Numbered from the stretch's first letter, positions 42,451 through 56,330 are shown. The stretch is 64,000 nt of DNA from Gossypium raimondii (GCF_025698545.1 NC_068575.1:60769980-60833979); one strand, 5' to 3'. The notes: generated by a model not told the origin, from the sequence alone. Translations and numbers: made by a program.

Positions 42451-42738
42451 GGAATAGGTGCCTTTGTCTGTCACACTCTTAGAGAAGAAGAAGACGAAGA
42501 CGACGACTACGAAGCTATTTTAACGCTTCGGTTTCATCGCCGATCATTTTCCATCACCGTCCTTTCTGAATCTACCACTTTATCCCTCGCATTTCCAGTA
42601 AGTTCATCTTTCTTTCTTTCTTTCTGAAATCTTTTCTCTGGAAATATATTGATAAAGCACAAGGAGAAAAGAGGAAAAGGAAAAAGAAAAAAGAAAAAGA
42701 AAGATTTATGCATGTTGATTCGATTGAGATAATAATCG
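42451..42738 (+). other. probable 5' leader of the UCH-related gene
   Basis: GAA/GAC-rich then CT-rich sequence precedes the ATG at 42739. A good donor (CCA followed by GTAAGT near 42599) suggests a leader intron, but I could not fix its acceptor. Confidence 0.4.
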
Positions 42739-45700
42739 ATGGGGCACAAGAAGAAGAACGTTGCTCCGCGCTCAAAACAGTTGCCGGCGCTGGTGAATGT
42801 CGTTAATGATTCAGGTGAAGCTGAGTTGAGTGGGAATAATGCGAAGGTCGGGGTATCGGCTGGTGTTCCGGATGAATCGAATGGTTCGTCTTCGTCGTCT
42901 GTGGTTAAGGCTGACTGTGAGCGAGCCCTAACGGCACTCCGACGTGGCAACCATACGAAAGCGCTTCGGTTGATGAAAGAATCGTGCACTCGTCACGAGA
43001 ACTCGGCTCAGGCCGCTCTAGTTCACCGCGTTCAAGGCACGGTGTGCTTGAAAGTGGCGTCCATCATGGATGACCCTAACGCTAAAAATCGGCATTTGAA
43101 AAGCGCGATAGATTCAGCCAGAAAAGCTGTAGAGTTATCGCCCAACTCCATCGAATTTGCTCATTTTTATGCTAATTTACTGTATGACACGGCCAACGAT
43201 GCAAAAGAGTATGAAGAAGTGGTTCAAGAATGCGAACGCGCGTTGGCCATTGAGAATCCGGTGGATCCCTCTAAAGAAAGCTTACAAGAAGAAAGTCAAC
43301 AGCAAACATTAACTGCGGAAGCGAGGATTTTGCAAGTGCAAAGTGAGCTTAGGTCGCTGATACAGAAATCACATATCGCTTCAATTTCTACTTGGATGAA
43401 GAATTTGGGGAGTGGAGAAGAGAAATTCAGGTTTATTCCGGTCCGGAGAGTGACTGATGATCCAATGGAGGTTAGGCTAGTGCCATCGAGAAGGCCTAAT
43501 GAGATCAAGAAAGCTACAAAGACACCAGAAGAAAGAAGGAAAGAAATTGAGGTTAGAGTTGCTGCTGCTAGGTTGTTGCAGCAGCAGAAATCTGAAGCAG
43601 CTTCTTCTTCACCGCAGTTGCAAAGCAAGGGCGAGAAGAATGAACTGGATTTAACTTCAGGAAGCGGGCAAAGAGGAGCAGATAGGAGGAGGAGGAAGAA
43701 TGGTTCTACAGCTGAAAGGAAAGATTGGGTTCGGTCATATTGGAATTCAATGAGCATTGACTTGAAGAGAGATCTGCTTAGAATTAGGGTTAGTGACATC
43801 AAAGCGTATTTTGGTTTGGTGAAAGATGGATTGGCAAGTGATGTCTTATCAGAGGCTTTAGAATTTGCGGAGGCTTATAAGACTTGGAACTTTTGGGTTT
43901 GTTGTAGGTGTAGTGAAAAATTTGCGGATTCAGAGTCTCATATGCAGCATGTTGTTCAGGAGCATATGGGGAACCTCATACCAAAAATGCAGAACGTGTT
44001 GCCACAGAGTATTGATAGTGAGTGGATAGAGATGCTCCTTAACTGTTCTTGGAATCCTTTGGATATTTCTGCTGCAATTAAAATGATTGGGGACCGTAAT
44101 GAGCAGTGTAATGATTGCTTTGATGATGCATGGGATTCATCTCCTGCAAAGGAAAACGTTGGGGTTAGTTACAGTTGTGGTAGTGTAGAGGGTAATGCTT
44201 GTGAGAAAGTTTCTAGCATTGAGTGCAAAGGATGCGATGGAAACAAGGGTTCTGTAACATATCCCCTTGTTGATAGTTGGCCAACAGTGGCTGATGCTGA
44301 GCGTGCAAAGTTGCTTGAAAGAATTCATGCCACATTTGAACTGCTTATTAGACATAAGTACCTTGCTGCTAGCCATCTTAACAAGGTGATACAGTTCACA
44401 ATGGATGAGTTGCAGAGTCTGGTTTCTGGTTCTCAGCTTCTAAATCATGGTGTAGATCAAACTCCCATGTGTATCTGTTTTCTGGGATCTACACAGCTTA
44501 GAAAAGTTCTCAAATTCCTGCAGGACTTATCTCATTCTTGTGGTCTGGCTAGACACTCTGAGAAGACTACTCCTGTGGATGATGTGAATGGTGCTACTAA
44601 GATTCTTGAGGTTAAGGAGAAGATTGTTCTTAATGCAGATGCTTCGTGTCTCCTCTTGGATGAACATTTATTGCCTGATGCAGCAATAGAAGGTTCTGCC
44701 CTGGCAAAGTCCAGAGGTAGCAATGGAAATGAGTTTGTACAGGATGCTGATGCTCTGCTGTCCTGGATCTTTTCAGGCTCCTCAAGTCAGTATCAATTGG
44801 CATCATGGGTACACATGAAAGCAGAGAAAACACAGCAAGGACTAGAAATTCTCCAGATGCTGGAGAAGGAGTTTTATCACCTACAGAGTCTCTGTGAGAG
44901 AAAATGTGACCATATGAGCTACGAGGAAGCATTGCAAGCTTTAGAGGATCTCTGTCTTGAAGAAGGTAAGAAGAGGGAGACTGCCACTGAATCTGTTCAT
45001 CGAAGCTACGAATCTGTCCTTAGAAAGCACAGAGAAGAACTTGTTGAGACTGAGAGTGATGATATGTTCCTTAGCAGTAGATTTGAGTTAGATGCTATTA
45101 CAAATGTTTTGCAAGAAGCAGAAGCACTGAATATCAATCAATTTGGCTATGAGAATACTTATGCCGGTGTGACTTCTCAGTTGTGTGACTTGGAATCTGG
45201 GGAAGATGATGACTGGAGAGCTAAGGATTATCTGCATCAAGCGGACACCTACATAGAAGTTGCCATTCAGAGACAGAAGGAACAATTATCTCTAGAGGTC
45301 TGTCATTTGCTTTAGGTGCAACTTTCAATATAAAGAATTGATTCTTAACCTGCTATTCTTAATTGTTTCATTTTGTCAAGCAGCTAAGCAAAATCGATGC
45401 ACGAATTATGCGAAACGTTACTGGGATGCAGCAGTTGGAACTCAAACTTGAGTCTGTATCTGCACATGATTATCAGTCAATAATGCTGCCTTTAGTGAAA
45501 TCATACTTGAGGGTTTGTATTAAGCTAATTGGATTTATGTGTATTTCTTATAGACTATGCCATGTCATGATATGCTCTTTATCTATTTATTTATCATTTT
45601 TAAATTCAGGCACACTTGGAGGACATGGCTGAGAAAAATGCTACTGAGAAATCTGATGCTGCGAGAGAAGCATTTTTAGCAGAGCTTGCACGCGACGCTA

Positions 45701-48700
45701 AGAAGGTTGCTCGAGGAGGAAGTGGTAATTCCAGACATTCTCAGGAGAAAGTCAAGGATAAGAAAAAGAACAAGGAGTTCAGAAAATCCAAGGATTCAAA
45801 GGTATTGCTACTTTTTATTTTTTAATATTCAGCTGCTAGTAACTTAAATTGCATGTTCCATGGTGCAGGTCTAATGTTTTCTTACTGTTTCAGGGTTATG
45901 GTGGAAATGAGCTGCATATGCTAAATGATGAGACTGCTGAGCAAGTGTATATTTCCTGCTGTTCTCCATTTGCATATTCTCATTATCTATTCTGATCATT
46001 CTTCTCTTTGCAAGTGGTGATAGTACCTTTTGGTATAGTTTAATATTAATGTGCATTTTCATGTGTGTTTCTTGCAGTTCCGGGGTAGCTGATGGTGACC
46101 ATCTAGATTCTAAAGTTGTTTCTGTGAATAATGATGACTTAAAACTGCAAGAAGAGGAATTTAGACGAAAAATAGAGCTCGAAGAAGAGGAAAGGATGCT
46201 TGAGGAGACTTTGGAGTATCAAAGATGGATTGAGAATGGGGCTAAACCGAAGCACCTTGCTGAGCAAAATACAAGAACTATTCAAACACATGCAGAGAAA
46301 GCGGTTGATGGATTGCATGATGCATGTTTGGATGATGGTAATCTAGATATTCAGGTGAGCATTATGTTGGTGACTCTTTCCTTTATACATGATGAGATGG
46401 AAAGTTGGTAAGATATCATGCCAAGACGTGCTTCATGCTGTTACCTTTATAGGAACTATGATGAGATAATCAGAAAACTTTATAAACTTTCTTTTCAGCA
46501 ACATTTGGCACTGAGGAGCGGGGTCACAAACAAATTGGATAGCATACCAATGAGCGCTGCCAATGGTTCAGCTGTGCCAGTGACTTCTATTACATCCGGC
46601 ACTAAGGGTGCTGTCCCAGATGATGGTTTTTTTCCTAGTAATCAATGGACAGGAAGAAAGGGTCGACGTCATAAGGGTAACAACAAATTTCTTGATGGGA
46701 AGTATCAAGTCTTGTCATCTGAAAATCAAAACATTCAAGGTAGAATCTCTCATGGCAACGTGGAAGAACAAGTTGGATATGTTGATGGTGGCCCCATTGG
46801 CAGTGGTAAAGCTTATTTTGATGCTACATTAAATCTATGGTTTGATGAGCTGGAGCTTTTTAATTTACTGGATATCCAGTCTAGACATGTGTGCTCATGC
46901 ACCCACACTCTTATCCTTATAATATTGGCCTATCGTCTCTTTCTGTTTTGCTTATTCAAAATATTCTTTTGACTACCTTGTATTATACTATTAGGTAGGG
47001 TACAAAATTAAGTATGAGGTTGTATAGATATAATGCTTGCCACGTTTTCTTTTGGAAAGTTACATTTTCCTGCTTAATTTTGTTAGCTGCAAAAATTATT
47101 ATATGTTAACCTGTTCCACATGCATTCTCTTATTATCTATCTATACTATGTAGAGGGGAAATGAGTATCTAAGCTTTAGAATACAAGGAATAAAGTGTAT
47201 GAAGTTGTATGAGGAAATATAATCATTATTATATGCTATCCCATTCCACATTCTGCTCTGATCACAGTACCATAATGGTTATAGACCATCTGTCATTGTG
47301 AATTTGTGTTACTATTTTTTTATTATTGTTAGTTTTTATGTGGCAAGCTGCTTTTCTGATTTATTTGTCCATTTGGGAACTAAGTCGATGTGGGTGTTTC
47401 TGTAAAACCAGTTGCTCCTGTATCTGGGGAAGGTGGTACAAAGACTTTAAGACAACTGCAAGCTGAGGAAGATGACGAAGAAAGGTTCCAAGCAGACCTT
47501 AAGAAGGCCGTTCGCCAAAGTCTTGGTAATGTCCTTACCGCATTTACTTTTTCATGCTTCTTATTGTTTCCCTACACTTGCAAATTTGTACTGGAGATTA
47601 GGTATCTTGAAACAAGTCATCCATATAACTGTTTTAGTGTATGTTCTGTAAATTCTCACCCATTTTCTCATTAGCATCTCATGAACAGACTTTAAAATGA
47701 TTTCGCCTATGAATTTTTTATTGGTAAAAGAAAAATCTTTGTTCTTCTTTAAGGAATATTTTGCAGTCAATAATGCTTTTCTACAGTTTTTGTTGAGACA
47801 AACTCAGGCGAAACACTTTTTCCTGGGTATTTGTTGCAAAGGTTAAGTGTTGGCGTCCTCAATCTGATTGGCTAATGTGCGAAATTTTTTTGACAATGAG
47901 CTGCCTAGTTATGCATTTGTATTTAACTTTGTAGTTTTGGCTAAACTCTATTGAGTGTACCTGTATTTGGCAGTCTATTGTGTAGGTGCATGAATAATCT
48001 GACATGCATGCATTTGTATTTAACTTGGTAGTTGTAGCTCAACTCTAGCAAGTGTACCGGTATTTGGCAGTCAGTTGCTGAGATAAGTTCCACTTTTATA
48101 AATTGGACTGATACTTTTTGTTGTAACAGAGGTATTCCTTACTGTAATATAGTTCTGTTGTGTAGTGTTGTTCTTTATGATTGATTGCAGCTTGGCTGCA
48201 AAGCTGCACATACTGTTAAACATGGTCTTGGCGTTAAGTTTCTAATTTTCATTTTTCTTGAGTAGATGGTCTGCTTCAGCAGCTTTCTAACCTTGTGATT
48301 GTCATTTTTCAGACACATACCAAGCACAACAGAGATTTCCCTTGGCTTCAAGTTTGAAAGCAGTAGAAAGGGTACCTTCGGAAGTAAAAACCCATGGTGT
48401 CTCACCAAATGAGGTCTCCGGTGAAGGTTTGAAAGAAACTGAAGTGTTTGGTACGGGTCTGCTGAATGAGGTTGGCGAATATAATTGCTTTCTGAATGTT
48501 ATTATACAGGTTAGTTTTTCTCATACTGTGATTCCTGGTCTCTTTCAGCCCACCGTCCTTCAACTTGGCCCTCTATGTAATCTTCCCTTTCTAATCATTT
48601 GCTGCCTTTGGCATTAACTTCAGTCATTGTGGCACTTGAGACGGTTTCGTGATGAATTCTTGCGGAGATCAGCATCAGATCATGTTCATGTGGGAGATCC

Positions 48701-50098
48701 ATGTGTTATCTGCGCACTATATGAAATTTTCACTGCCCTGAACATTGCATCTAGTGATGCATGGAGAGAACCAGTAGCCCCTACATCACTTAGAATAGCC
48801 CTTAGCAACTTGTATCCAGATAGTAACTTTTTCCAAGAGGTAACTTCAGTGTTTATTCTACATCGCATTTCTAATTGTTAGATATCCCATCATTACTATA
48901 ATTACGATTTTAGATGGATGTCTATGTTTGAAAGATTTGACAAAGATAGTAGCAATTTACAGGGTCAGATGAACGATGCTTCTGAAGTATTGGCCGTAAT
49001 ATTTGATTGCCTTCATCGGTCTTTTACTTCTGCTTCAAGTGTTTCCGATGCTGATTCTACAGACAGCAACTGCACGGGCTCTTGGGATTGTGCAAATAGT
49101 GCTTGTACAGTGCATTCTCTTTTTGGAATGGATATCTTTGAACGAATGAATTGCTACAGTTGTGGTGTGGAGTCCAGACATTTGAAATACACTACTTTCT
49201 TTCATAACATAAATGCCAGTGCACTGCGAACAATGAAGGTGTCTATCCTTTGTGCATGGAGAAAAAACTCTAGAACTCCTTTTGAACAATTTTCTTTTCT
49301 TGGTTATTCCTGACAAAGTTTTTTTTACCTTTCAGGTTATGAGTGAAGAAAGCTCCTTTGATGAGCTTTTAAATCTTGTGGAGAGGAACCATCAATTAGC
49401 TTGTGATCCAGAGGCTGGTGGCTGTGGGAAGCTCAACTATGTCCATCACATTCTCTCAAATCCACCACATGTTTTCACAACAGGTTGTGCTTGAAGTTAT
49501 TAAATGAATTTATACTTGGTTACTCAGTGGTTTATACTTCTAAAATCATTATCATTTTTGGTCTTGCAGTTCTCGGTTGGCAGAATACATGTGAAAGTGC
49601 TGATGACATAGCAGCAACACTGGCTGCCTTAACTAATGAAATAGATATCAGTGTGCTTTATCGGGGTATTGATCCCAAAAATAAGCATAACTTGGTCTCT
49701 GTGGTACGTATGCGCAGTCTATTTTCCTCTTTGCATGTGTTTGTGTTTTAGTTTGGAGTACAAATTTTAAAATGCAGAAATAGGGGTGATTATTGGACAT
49801 TATTTTTAAGGTTTGATTTTAAACTCTCAGGTTTGCTATTATGGGCAACATTATCATTGTTTTGCCTATAGTCATGATCATGAAAGATGGGTTATGTATG
49901 ATGACCAAACTGTCAAGGTAAGTTTGTGTTCTATTATCGATGTATGGCATGTCATGTCATCCAGTGTATTCTCTAATCTCTGGTACTACAAAACTGATTT
50001 TTGATGTTCAGGTAATTGGTAGCTGGGCTGATGTTCTTACAATGTGTGAACGGGGGCGCTTGCAACCACAGGTTCTTTTCTTCGAAGCTGTAAACTAA
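42739..50098 (+). CDS. ubiquitin C-terminal hydrolase-related protein (DUF627/DUF629/UCH)
   Basis: Very large plant protein of 1600 aa in 14 exons: 42739-45297, 45384-45512, 45610-45801, 45894-45946, 46078-46354, 46499-46805, 47385-47525, 48313-48509, 48624-48839, 48963-49238, 49336-49483, 49570-49703, 49831-49917, 50012-50098. It matches the At3g47890/At3g47910 family. Features: TPR-like DUF627 region (about 55-160), charged linker, DUF629 with a Cys2His2-type motif near 388-409, long coiled and charged middle, then a USP-like peptidase domain. The Cys box holds Cys1278 in 'EYNCFLNVIIQ'; the His box 'GQHYHCF' near 1548-1554 and a 'YDD' follow. Core residues are kept although the boxes are atypical, so deubiquitinase activity is possible, not shown. 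Exon 6 end is the least certain border. Intact. Confidence 0.9.
47910..48080. repeat. diverged tandem duplication in an intron
   Basis: Two ~73-base units 97 bases apart share 'atgcatttgtatttaact', then 'gtagtt..gct.aactct' and 'gtgtacc.gtatttggcagt'. They lie within the intron 47526-48312 of the UCH-related gene and do not touch its splice sites. Confidence 0.75.
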
Positions 50099-51875
50099 AG
50101 AATTTTTTGTTGAATCTTGTCATAATATTTGATACACAAAGATAGCATTGGGCTTAACATGGGTTTTGGCATCGGTTCGCTATCAAGTGAAGTGTTGTTC
50201 ATAGTCACATTGCAGTTTATACTGTAAAAATATGCAAAAATTGGTTCCAGAGGAAAGCCAGAGATGTTTTGTTATGGTAAATCCAGAGTTGTGATGTATA
50301 AAAGAAAGGGAAGAATTTTGGGACTCCTTTGAGTTTTTGTAGGAGAAAGTGAAGTCGTTTTTAAGGGAAGATATGATGTACCAAAGAATTTTGGAACTTC
50401 CTGATAAAGTGGCTCCGGTCGAGGGGGAAAAAGACCCCTGAAATATTATATGAATGGGTAGCCATGAATGGCATTATTGAATGAGAATGTAATGCAGCAA
50501 GGATTGTTGACAGGAGGATATAGCAATTATAAGTGGGGAAGATATTAGATATGGAAACCGTTGTAGATGGTTTTTTTTTTTCGGTTTCCCCCAATATATT
50601 TTGAAGAGAAGGTTAAGTATGGGTCAACATCCTGACCCTACGGTGTTCAACTCATGATATTTCAGCTTATAGTAAAATTTTGTTGTCAGCCGTTGCTATT
50701 TTGAAATATACATACATCTGTGTTAAGAAATTGCACCCATTCACTGCCTCTTCATTTTCCTACCAACCATTGCCGTATTTGTAACTATTTTTGAGAATTT
50801 AGTAGATGCTTTTCTTCAATCATGGTTTTATGAACTAAGTAGGGTCACTCTCGAGTTTTTGTATAATAATTACGAATAGAAAATTTTTATTGCATTATGG
50901 ATTTCAAAGTTATTTGTCAATGATAAATATTATTTATGAATGTTAATGAATAATTAATTATAAATATAAACTATTATTCATTATTATTCTTAATGTGAGA
51001 TTAAAATAATTTGAAATGTTTTCACCATAATAATAATTTGAATTGAGGATATTTACCATTTTTTGGATTCATGATTCTAAGCAGGAGACAATATTAAAAA
51101 ATATATTTTGATACTTATGTAACTATAAAATTTTGATTTTTTTAAATTTTAAGATAATTGATGCCATTTTGGATTTAACAAGATTTTTTTTGTTTTTCAT
51201 TTGAAATACACAGTTTATTTTTAAAAACTACAATTATACTAGAAGTTACAATCATAATCATTGAAACATGCGATTATTTGAAAATTAAGTGAATGGATTA
51301 AATCATTAAATATAAGATACAATCAAACTTTTTAAATTTTAAATTAGAATATTGAATAAATATATATTAATAAATTTTAACTTTAATTTCAAATATAAGA
51401 TATAATTAAAAGTAAGCTTATGATGCTTCATTAAAGGAAAATGCAAGAATCATTCGCATATATCTTACCGTGTTATATATAATTATTTATTAAAGGTTCA
51501 ACGTTAAAATCTTGCACTAGCTGCTTGCCAAGTTACCCACCGTCGACACTTGTGACACACAAGTACCCAACCCTAAACCTAAGGCAGCCCCTTAAAATTA
51601 GAATTCTCCTAAATTCCCCAATATATGTCCCCTAAGCTAACGGTCACACACTTGGAAACCCAACCCAACTTCCCATTTCCATTACGCCTTTTCTCTTTTT
51701 TACTCGGTCTTTTTTTTACATCCACCAAATCCGCTGATATCAGACCTTTTCACCTCAAATTTCGAAACCCCTATTTTCAGTTTCAACTCCCCCCTTCCCC
51801 TATTTTCTTTGCTCCTTCTTCTCCGTTTAGTGTTTCACCCCCACAGTTAACCCTGTTTAATGATACCATGCAAAC
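50099..51875. other. UCH 3' flank and LBD promoter region
   Basis: The first 500 bases are probably 3' untranslated sequence of the UCH-related gene. The rest is AT-rich with no gene; 51540-51875 becomes CT-rich and probably carries the 5' leader of the LBD gene, including short upstream ATGs (for example near 51868) out of frame with it. Confidence 0.45.
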
Positions 51876-52859
51876 ATGACCCTCAAAAGTGGCACCACCA
51901 GCGCCTGCGCCGCCTGCAAATACCAAAGGCGAAAATGCATCCCCGAATGTCTCCTCGCCCCTTATTTCCCTGCCGACCAAACCAAAGTCTTCCAAAACGC
52001 CCACAAATTATTCGGCGTTAGCAACATCGTTAAAATCCTTAAAAGTTTAGATCCTTCTCAACATGCCGAAGCCATGCGTTCTATTAAATACCAAGCTAAT
52101 GTTCGTGACAAGTTCCCCGTTTACGGCTGTTTGGGTGTCATCCGTCAGCTTTATTACCAAATTCAGTTACTCGAAGAGGAATTCCACTCCGTGCTTTCAC
52201 AACTCGAAGTGTATAGACAACATCACCACGAGGTGCCTTCGCAACTAGAGCTAGGCATGGCACCGCCTACGAACGGTCTACATTTTCTCACCGCCGTATC
52301 GGACATGCCGGTTTCGATGCAACATTCCTACTCTAACAGTAATAACATTGGTTATTGCTCTTCTTACGTAGATTCTAAGGACCATAATAATAATAAAAAT
52401 AATAGTAATAGTAGTAGTAATAGTAATAGTAATAATAATTCTTTGTGGATTCAACACCCTTTTCTTGCTACAAACAATAGCAGCAGCTCCAACAGCAATG
52501 AGAATAATCCATTAATGGCAATTCAATCTCAGCTGTTGGTTTCAAACACGCAGCCTTTAGTTATACAACACGAAGTTGTTCAAGATTACGATGAACTTCA
52601 TCCTTTCTTCGATACTATCGATGACAGACAATTTTTTATTCATTCTAAAGAACCTTATGATTCCAGGTAATCATTATATATATATATATATGATCATATG
52701 TGTGTGTGAATTAAATTGGGATTTAAGGATTGATGGTGTGGGTTTGAATGGTGCAGTTGTGAAGATTCAGCAAAAGAAACAACACAAGCAATTGAACTTG
52801 TTCCCAATAATGAATTGAAGAATGCTGCTGCTTGCTTCAGTCTCACTAGTGTTCACTGA
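51876..52859 (+). CDS. LOB-domain transcription factor, LBD22/LBD27 type
   Basis: Plant-specific DNA-binding factor of 297 aa in two exons, 51876-52666 and 52757-52859. The LOB domain (about 10-115) has the CX2CX6CX3C zinc block at Cys11, Cys14, Cys21 and Cys25, a GAS-type block ('FQNAHKLFGVSNIVK', 'RDKFPVYGC') and a leucine-rich coil ('LYYQIQLLEEEF'), the class I layout. Residues MTLKSGTTSACAAC resemble LBD27 (SIDECAR POLLEN), which controls microspore division. The C-terminal half is Asn/Ser-rich from an AAT/AGT microsatellite. The second exon, joined through donor CCAG-GTAATC and acceptor GTGCAG, gives a new tail ending 'CFSLTSVH'; without it the frame closes at 52670. LBD27 is favoured over LBD22, not proven. 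Confidence 0.88.
52387..52439. repeat. coding AAT/AGT trinucleotide repeat
   Basis: Interrupted AAT, AAA and AGT units encode a run of Asn and Ser in the LBD protein. The length is a multiple of three, so changes in copy number would keep the frame. Confidence 0.85.
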
Positions 52860-54787
52860 TGAAAAATATAGCAGCCAGAGAAAAAAGAAAAGAAAGCCTA
52901 TGTACTGCAACTTACATTCTTTTATTTCATTTCTTCATAGTTTAGATATTCTATACAGTGCATCCCACTGCTAGAATAAGAGTTGAACATTTCTGGGCTT
53001 TAGTGATTCCATGTTTTACAATTTTTTTAAAAATATTTTAATTAGTTTAAAATTGGTATAGATTATTATCATATACCCAGCCATGTCAAGATGATATGTG
53101 TAATTTTTTTAATTAGTTTAAAAATTCTTTTTTAGGGTGTAGTGACAAGTCCTACCACACTTTTCTCATTAAAGTGAGAAAGTGATGCGCTTATCTTCTT
53201 AATAAGCAAGTATGCTTATAGAAAACGAAGGATCACTCACGAACTATGGAGAAGAACAAATATCGAACATAAATCTTATAACAAATTTAAAAATATCAAA
53301 AATATTTTTTCAACTATTTTAAACACCAAATTTGTTACCCTAATCCAAATCCATATAAATGCATGATTTTTAAATTTTAGTTCTTATGTTTTTATAATTA
53401 TAAAAAAATCAAATATATTTTCATTGGAAGCTTTTTTTTACTTTTTTTACCAAACATGTTTTTAATTTAAAAAATATAAAATATTAAAAAACACTAAATA
53501 TATTAAAATAATTATTTCGAACAAATTGAAAATTAATTAAAAAAAGTCTTTATACTTAAATAACACTAAGATAAGTACAACTTAACAAACAAATGTCTCT
53601 AAAATAGTAGCAAAATTAATAATAAAATAAAAGTTATACAATATCTAAATAATAACAACAAAATAGTAAAATGACAACAAAACTGTGAGAAAACAACAGC
53701 AAAACAACAATTTTTTTTTTTTGCAAATTCAACCTAGGCTGAGCTTGGGCAAAAAAAAAAACTTACTTGAGGCTTAACCCGTTTTCTAAATAGGCCTATT
53801 TTTTTTTTGTCCAAACTCATTTTTCGAGTCAATATTTTTACTTAAATTTTCTTACTTTTTGGGCGAACCTTCTAGCCAAGTGACCCGACCATGAACAGAT
53901 CTATTCTATAGGATTTTTCAATATATTTAAAATTATTAAGATTTGATAGAAGGATAAGACATCTCATTATTCATAATCAAAGACATAACAACAAACATTA
54001 AAATATAAAACAATATTTTAGATGTATATATTTGATATATCGAATATTGTATGATAACATATATAAGAATTATTTGAATTTATTTTTAAAAATTTATTTA
54101 TGTTATATTATCATCTAATTTGATTAATTAAGAACAAAAGACCATTAATATAATTTTTGGTAAGCAGTTATATCATTTTTTTGAACCATTTAATTATAAG
54201 TTCTGATCATATCTGTTCATTTTGACACAATGCCTAAAATTACTATTAGTCATTCCTCAACTCATAAATATGAGAATAACGCGTTTCAACATATTGAAAT
54301 CCACATCCTCTTACGTTAATAATAATATCTATGTCAATTGAGCCAATAATTATATCACATATTAAATAATAAATAATATAATAGTAGTGGAGATGGATAA
54401 GGATTAGCAGCCATATCATGAACCCGGTGACACGAAGCTGACAAGAGACATCCAATTTGGCAATTTGAAGCATTTTATTAAATTTTCTTTGATTGTTTAA
54501 TGTTTAGATCTTATCAGGTGGTGCATGCTTATAATTATTCCAATATCATTTGAATATTTTTATATATTTATATTAAAAACTGTCCAATATTTGTAATTTA
54601 CAATATATTTTATTATATTGTGTTACAAAATATTTTATTTATACGAAATCACATAGCTCAAAGTTCGTTTGTTTTTTTGGGTCAAACGTAGCTCAAAGTT
54701 GAAGCTTTTAATAATGACTATTGAAAACTATATTCATTTTGGATTTATTTTCTTAATGGTCAAGACGTCGAGTCAGCGTCGCAGCTC

Positions 54788-55112
54788 AAAGGATATATAT
54801 ATCTCAAGTCCCTGTACTTTTTTTTTATTTTTTCTTTTTAAAATTTAAAATTAGAGTTCAATTATTAATGTTGTTAAATTTATTAGTATAGTATTTTGAA
54901 ATAATAATAAAATACTCTCTTGATAGTCATGTAACAAAAGGTAATGTTATGAACCCAAATTTAATTGAATAATTTTAACATTATCAACAATTAAACTTAC
55001 ATTTTAAATCTAAAATATAGAGATATTGGATTTCTTAAAATAAAAATAAAGGGACTAAATTCTTAACATAAAAAGAGTACAAGGACATGAGTATATTTTA
55101 ACTCTTTTTCTT
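54788..55112. mobile_element. foldback MITE
   Basis: The left arm ('atatctcaagtccctgtact' then 'gttcaattattaatgttgtt') is mirrored on the right by 'aacattatcaacaattaaac' and 'gagtacaaggacatgagtat'. One diverged arm of what may be the same family lies in the intron of the transporter gene at about 59690-59815. Confidence 0.6.
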
Positions 55113-56330
55113 AAAAGAAGAATTCTCTCAACTTGTCGTGTACGAGTTTCCTAGTTCCTACTTTCACGTATAAATTATAAGAGTGAGTTTATTTTACGAA
55201 AGATTTACGTAATAACTTTTTAGGGTTAAATTAAAATTGTAAAATTTTATGAGTTAAAATCTAAAAAAAAAAGCTATTGCTATAAAAAACTTGAACTAAA
55301 TTATTGATTCATTTGAAGTGTGTAAAATGAAAATTATATATCTGTTAATCAAAAGATAAAATTAGCATAAATTAAAGAATTAACCATTAGCCCTTTAGGA
55401 AAAAAATAATAATTACAAAAGACTAGAATGGAAATTATTCCATTTGAGATTACTACGTGATTTAGTGTCGTACACGAATAATCTTTAGCAATAAAGTTAA
55501 ATATTTTAAGGGTCTTTTATTTGTAAAAAAATAGTTTTTTAGATTGATGATGAAATGATTGGTTTTGGCAAATTAAATAATAGCTATTGAATTAGAGGAA
55601 ACAAAAAAAAAAATGTGTAAGACAAAGTGATAAGTACATATCTTTCTTACACATTCACCTTGTGCTTTTATTGGATTTTCAAATCTTTTATCTAAAAGAA
55701 CTGCTATTATAGGAATATCATGATCTTTCTTACCCGTTTGGTTTATATGGAGTAGATTTTTTTTAGACAGCATGTATGGATCAGCTACGGTAAATTTTTA
55801 CCTTTGAATATATAAGTATTAAAAGTGTAAAAATGTAATAATGTATTATAGAAAATTTTATATATTTTGTGTTCAAATATTTTTTTGAAGAATTATGTTT
55901 AATTATTTAATTGGCTTCAAAAATATTAAAAATATTAAAGATAAACAGCAAAAATCAAATTGAAGTGGAACGGGGTAATGTAGGGTAGAGTAGGGTAAGG
56001 TGGAGCGGAGATGATACTAGATTTCAATATTATACATCTATAGTGGAGCGAGACGGGTGATGAAACAAAATGTGTCAACTGTGAAGTGGTGATGGATTTA
56101 GCAACATCTATACCGTCCTATTACATTATCAATCCTAACCTCCAGTTTTAAAATTAAAAAAAAAAAAAGAAAAGAAGGAAAATGTGCATAAAAAGAAGCA
56201 TATATATGTTTTTGCTTTTTATATATAAATAAATTATTTTGATATGAGAATATATCATACTATATAATAATGAATTAAATATTGATACAACATTAAAAGA
56301 TATGAAATAAATCTAAAGTAATTTATTCTT

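Noticed and set aside
42534-42989. 151-codon minus-strand open frame over the UCH gene start
   Set aside because: It is antisense to the leader and first exon, and Phe-rich because of GAA repeats; no domain is visible.
43296-43802. 168-codon minus-strand open frame inside the UCH-related gene
   Set aside because: It overlaps a long well-supported exon, is biased Ser/Leu-rich and matches no family.
45298-45315. UCH-related protein ending at the TAG at 45313
   Set aside because: The sequence after 45297 begins GTCTGT and the family continues with 'SKIDARIMRNVTG' at 45387; the stop is intronic.
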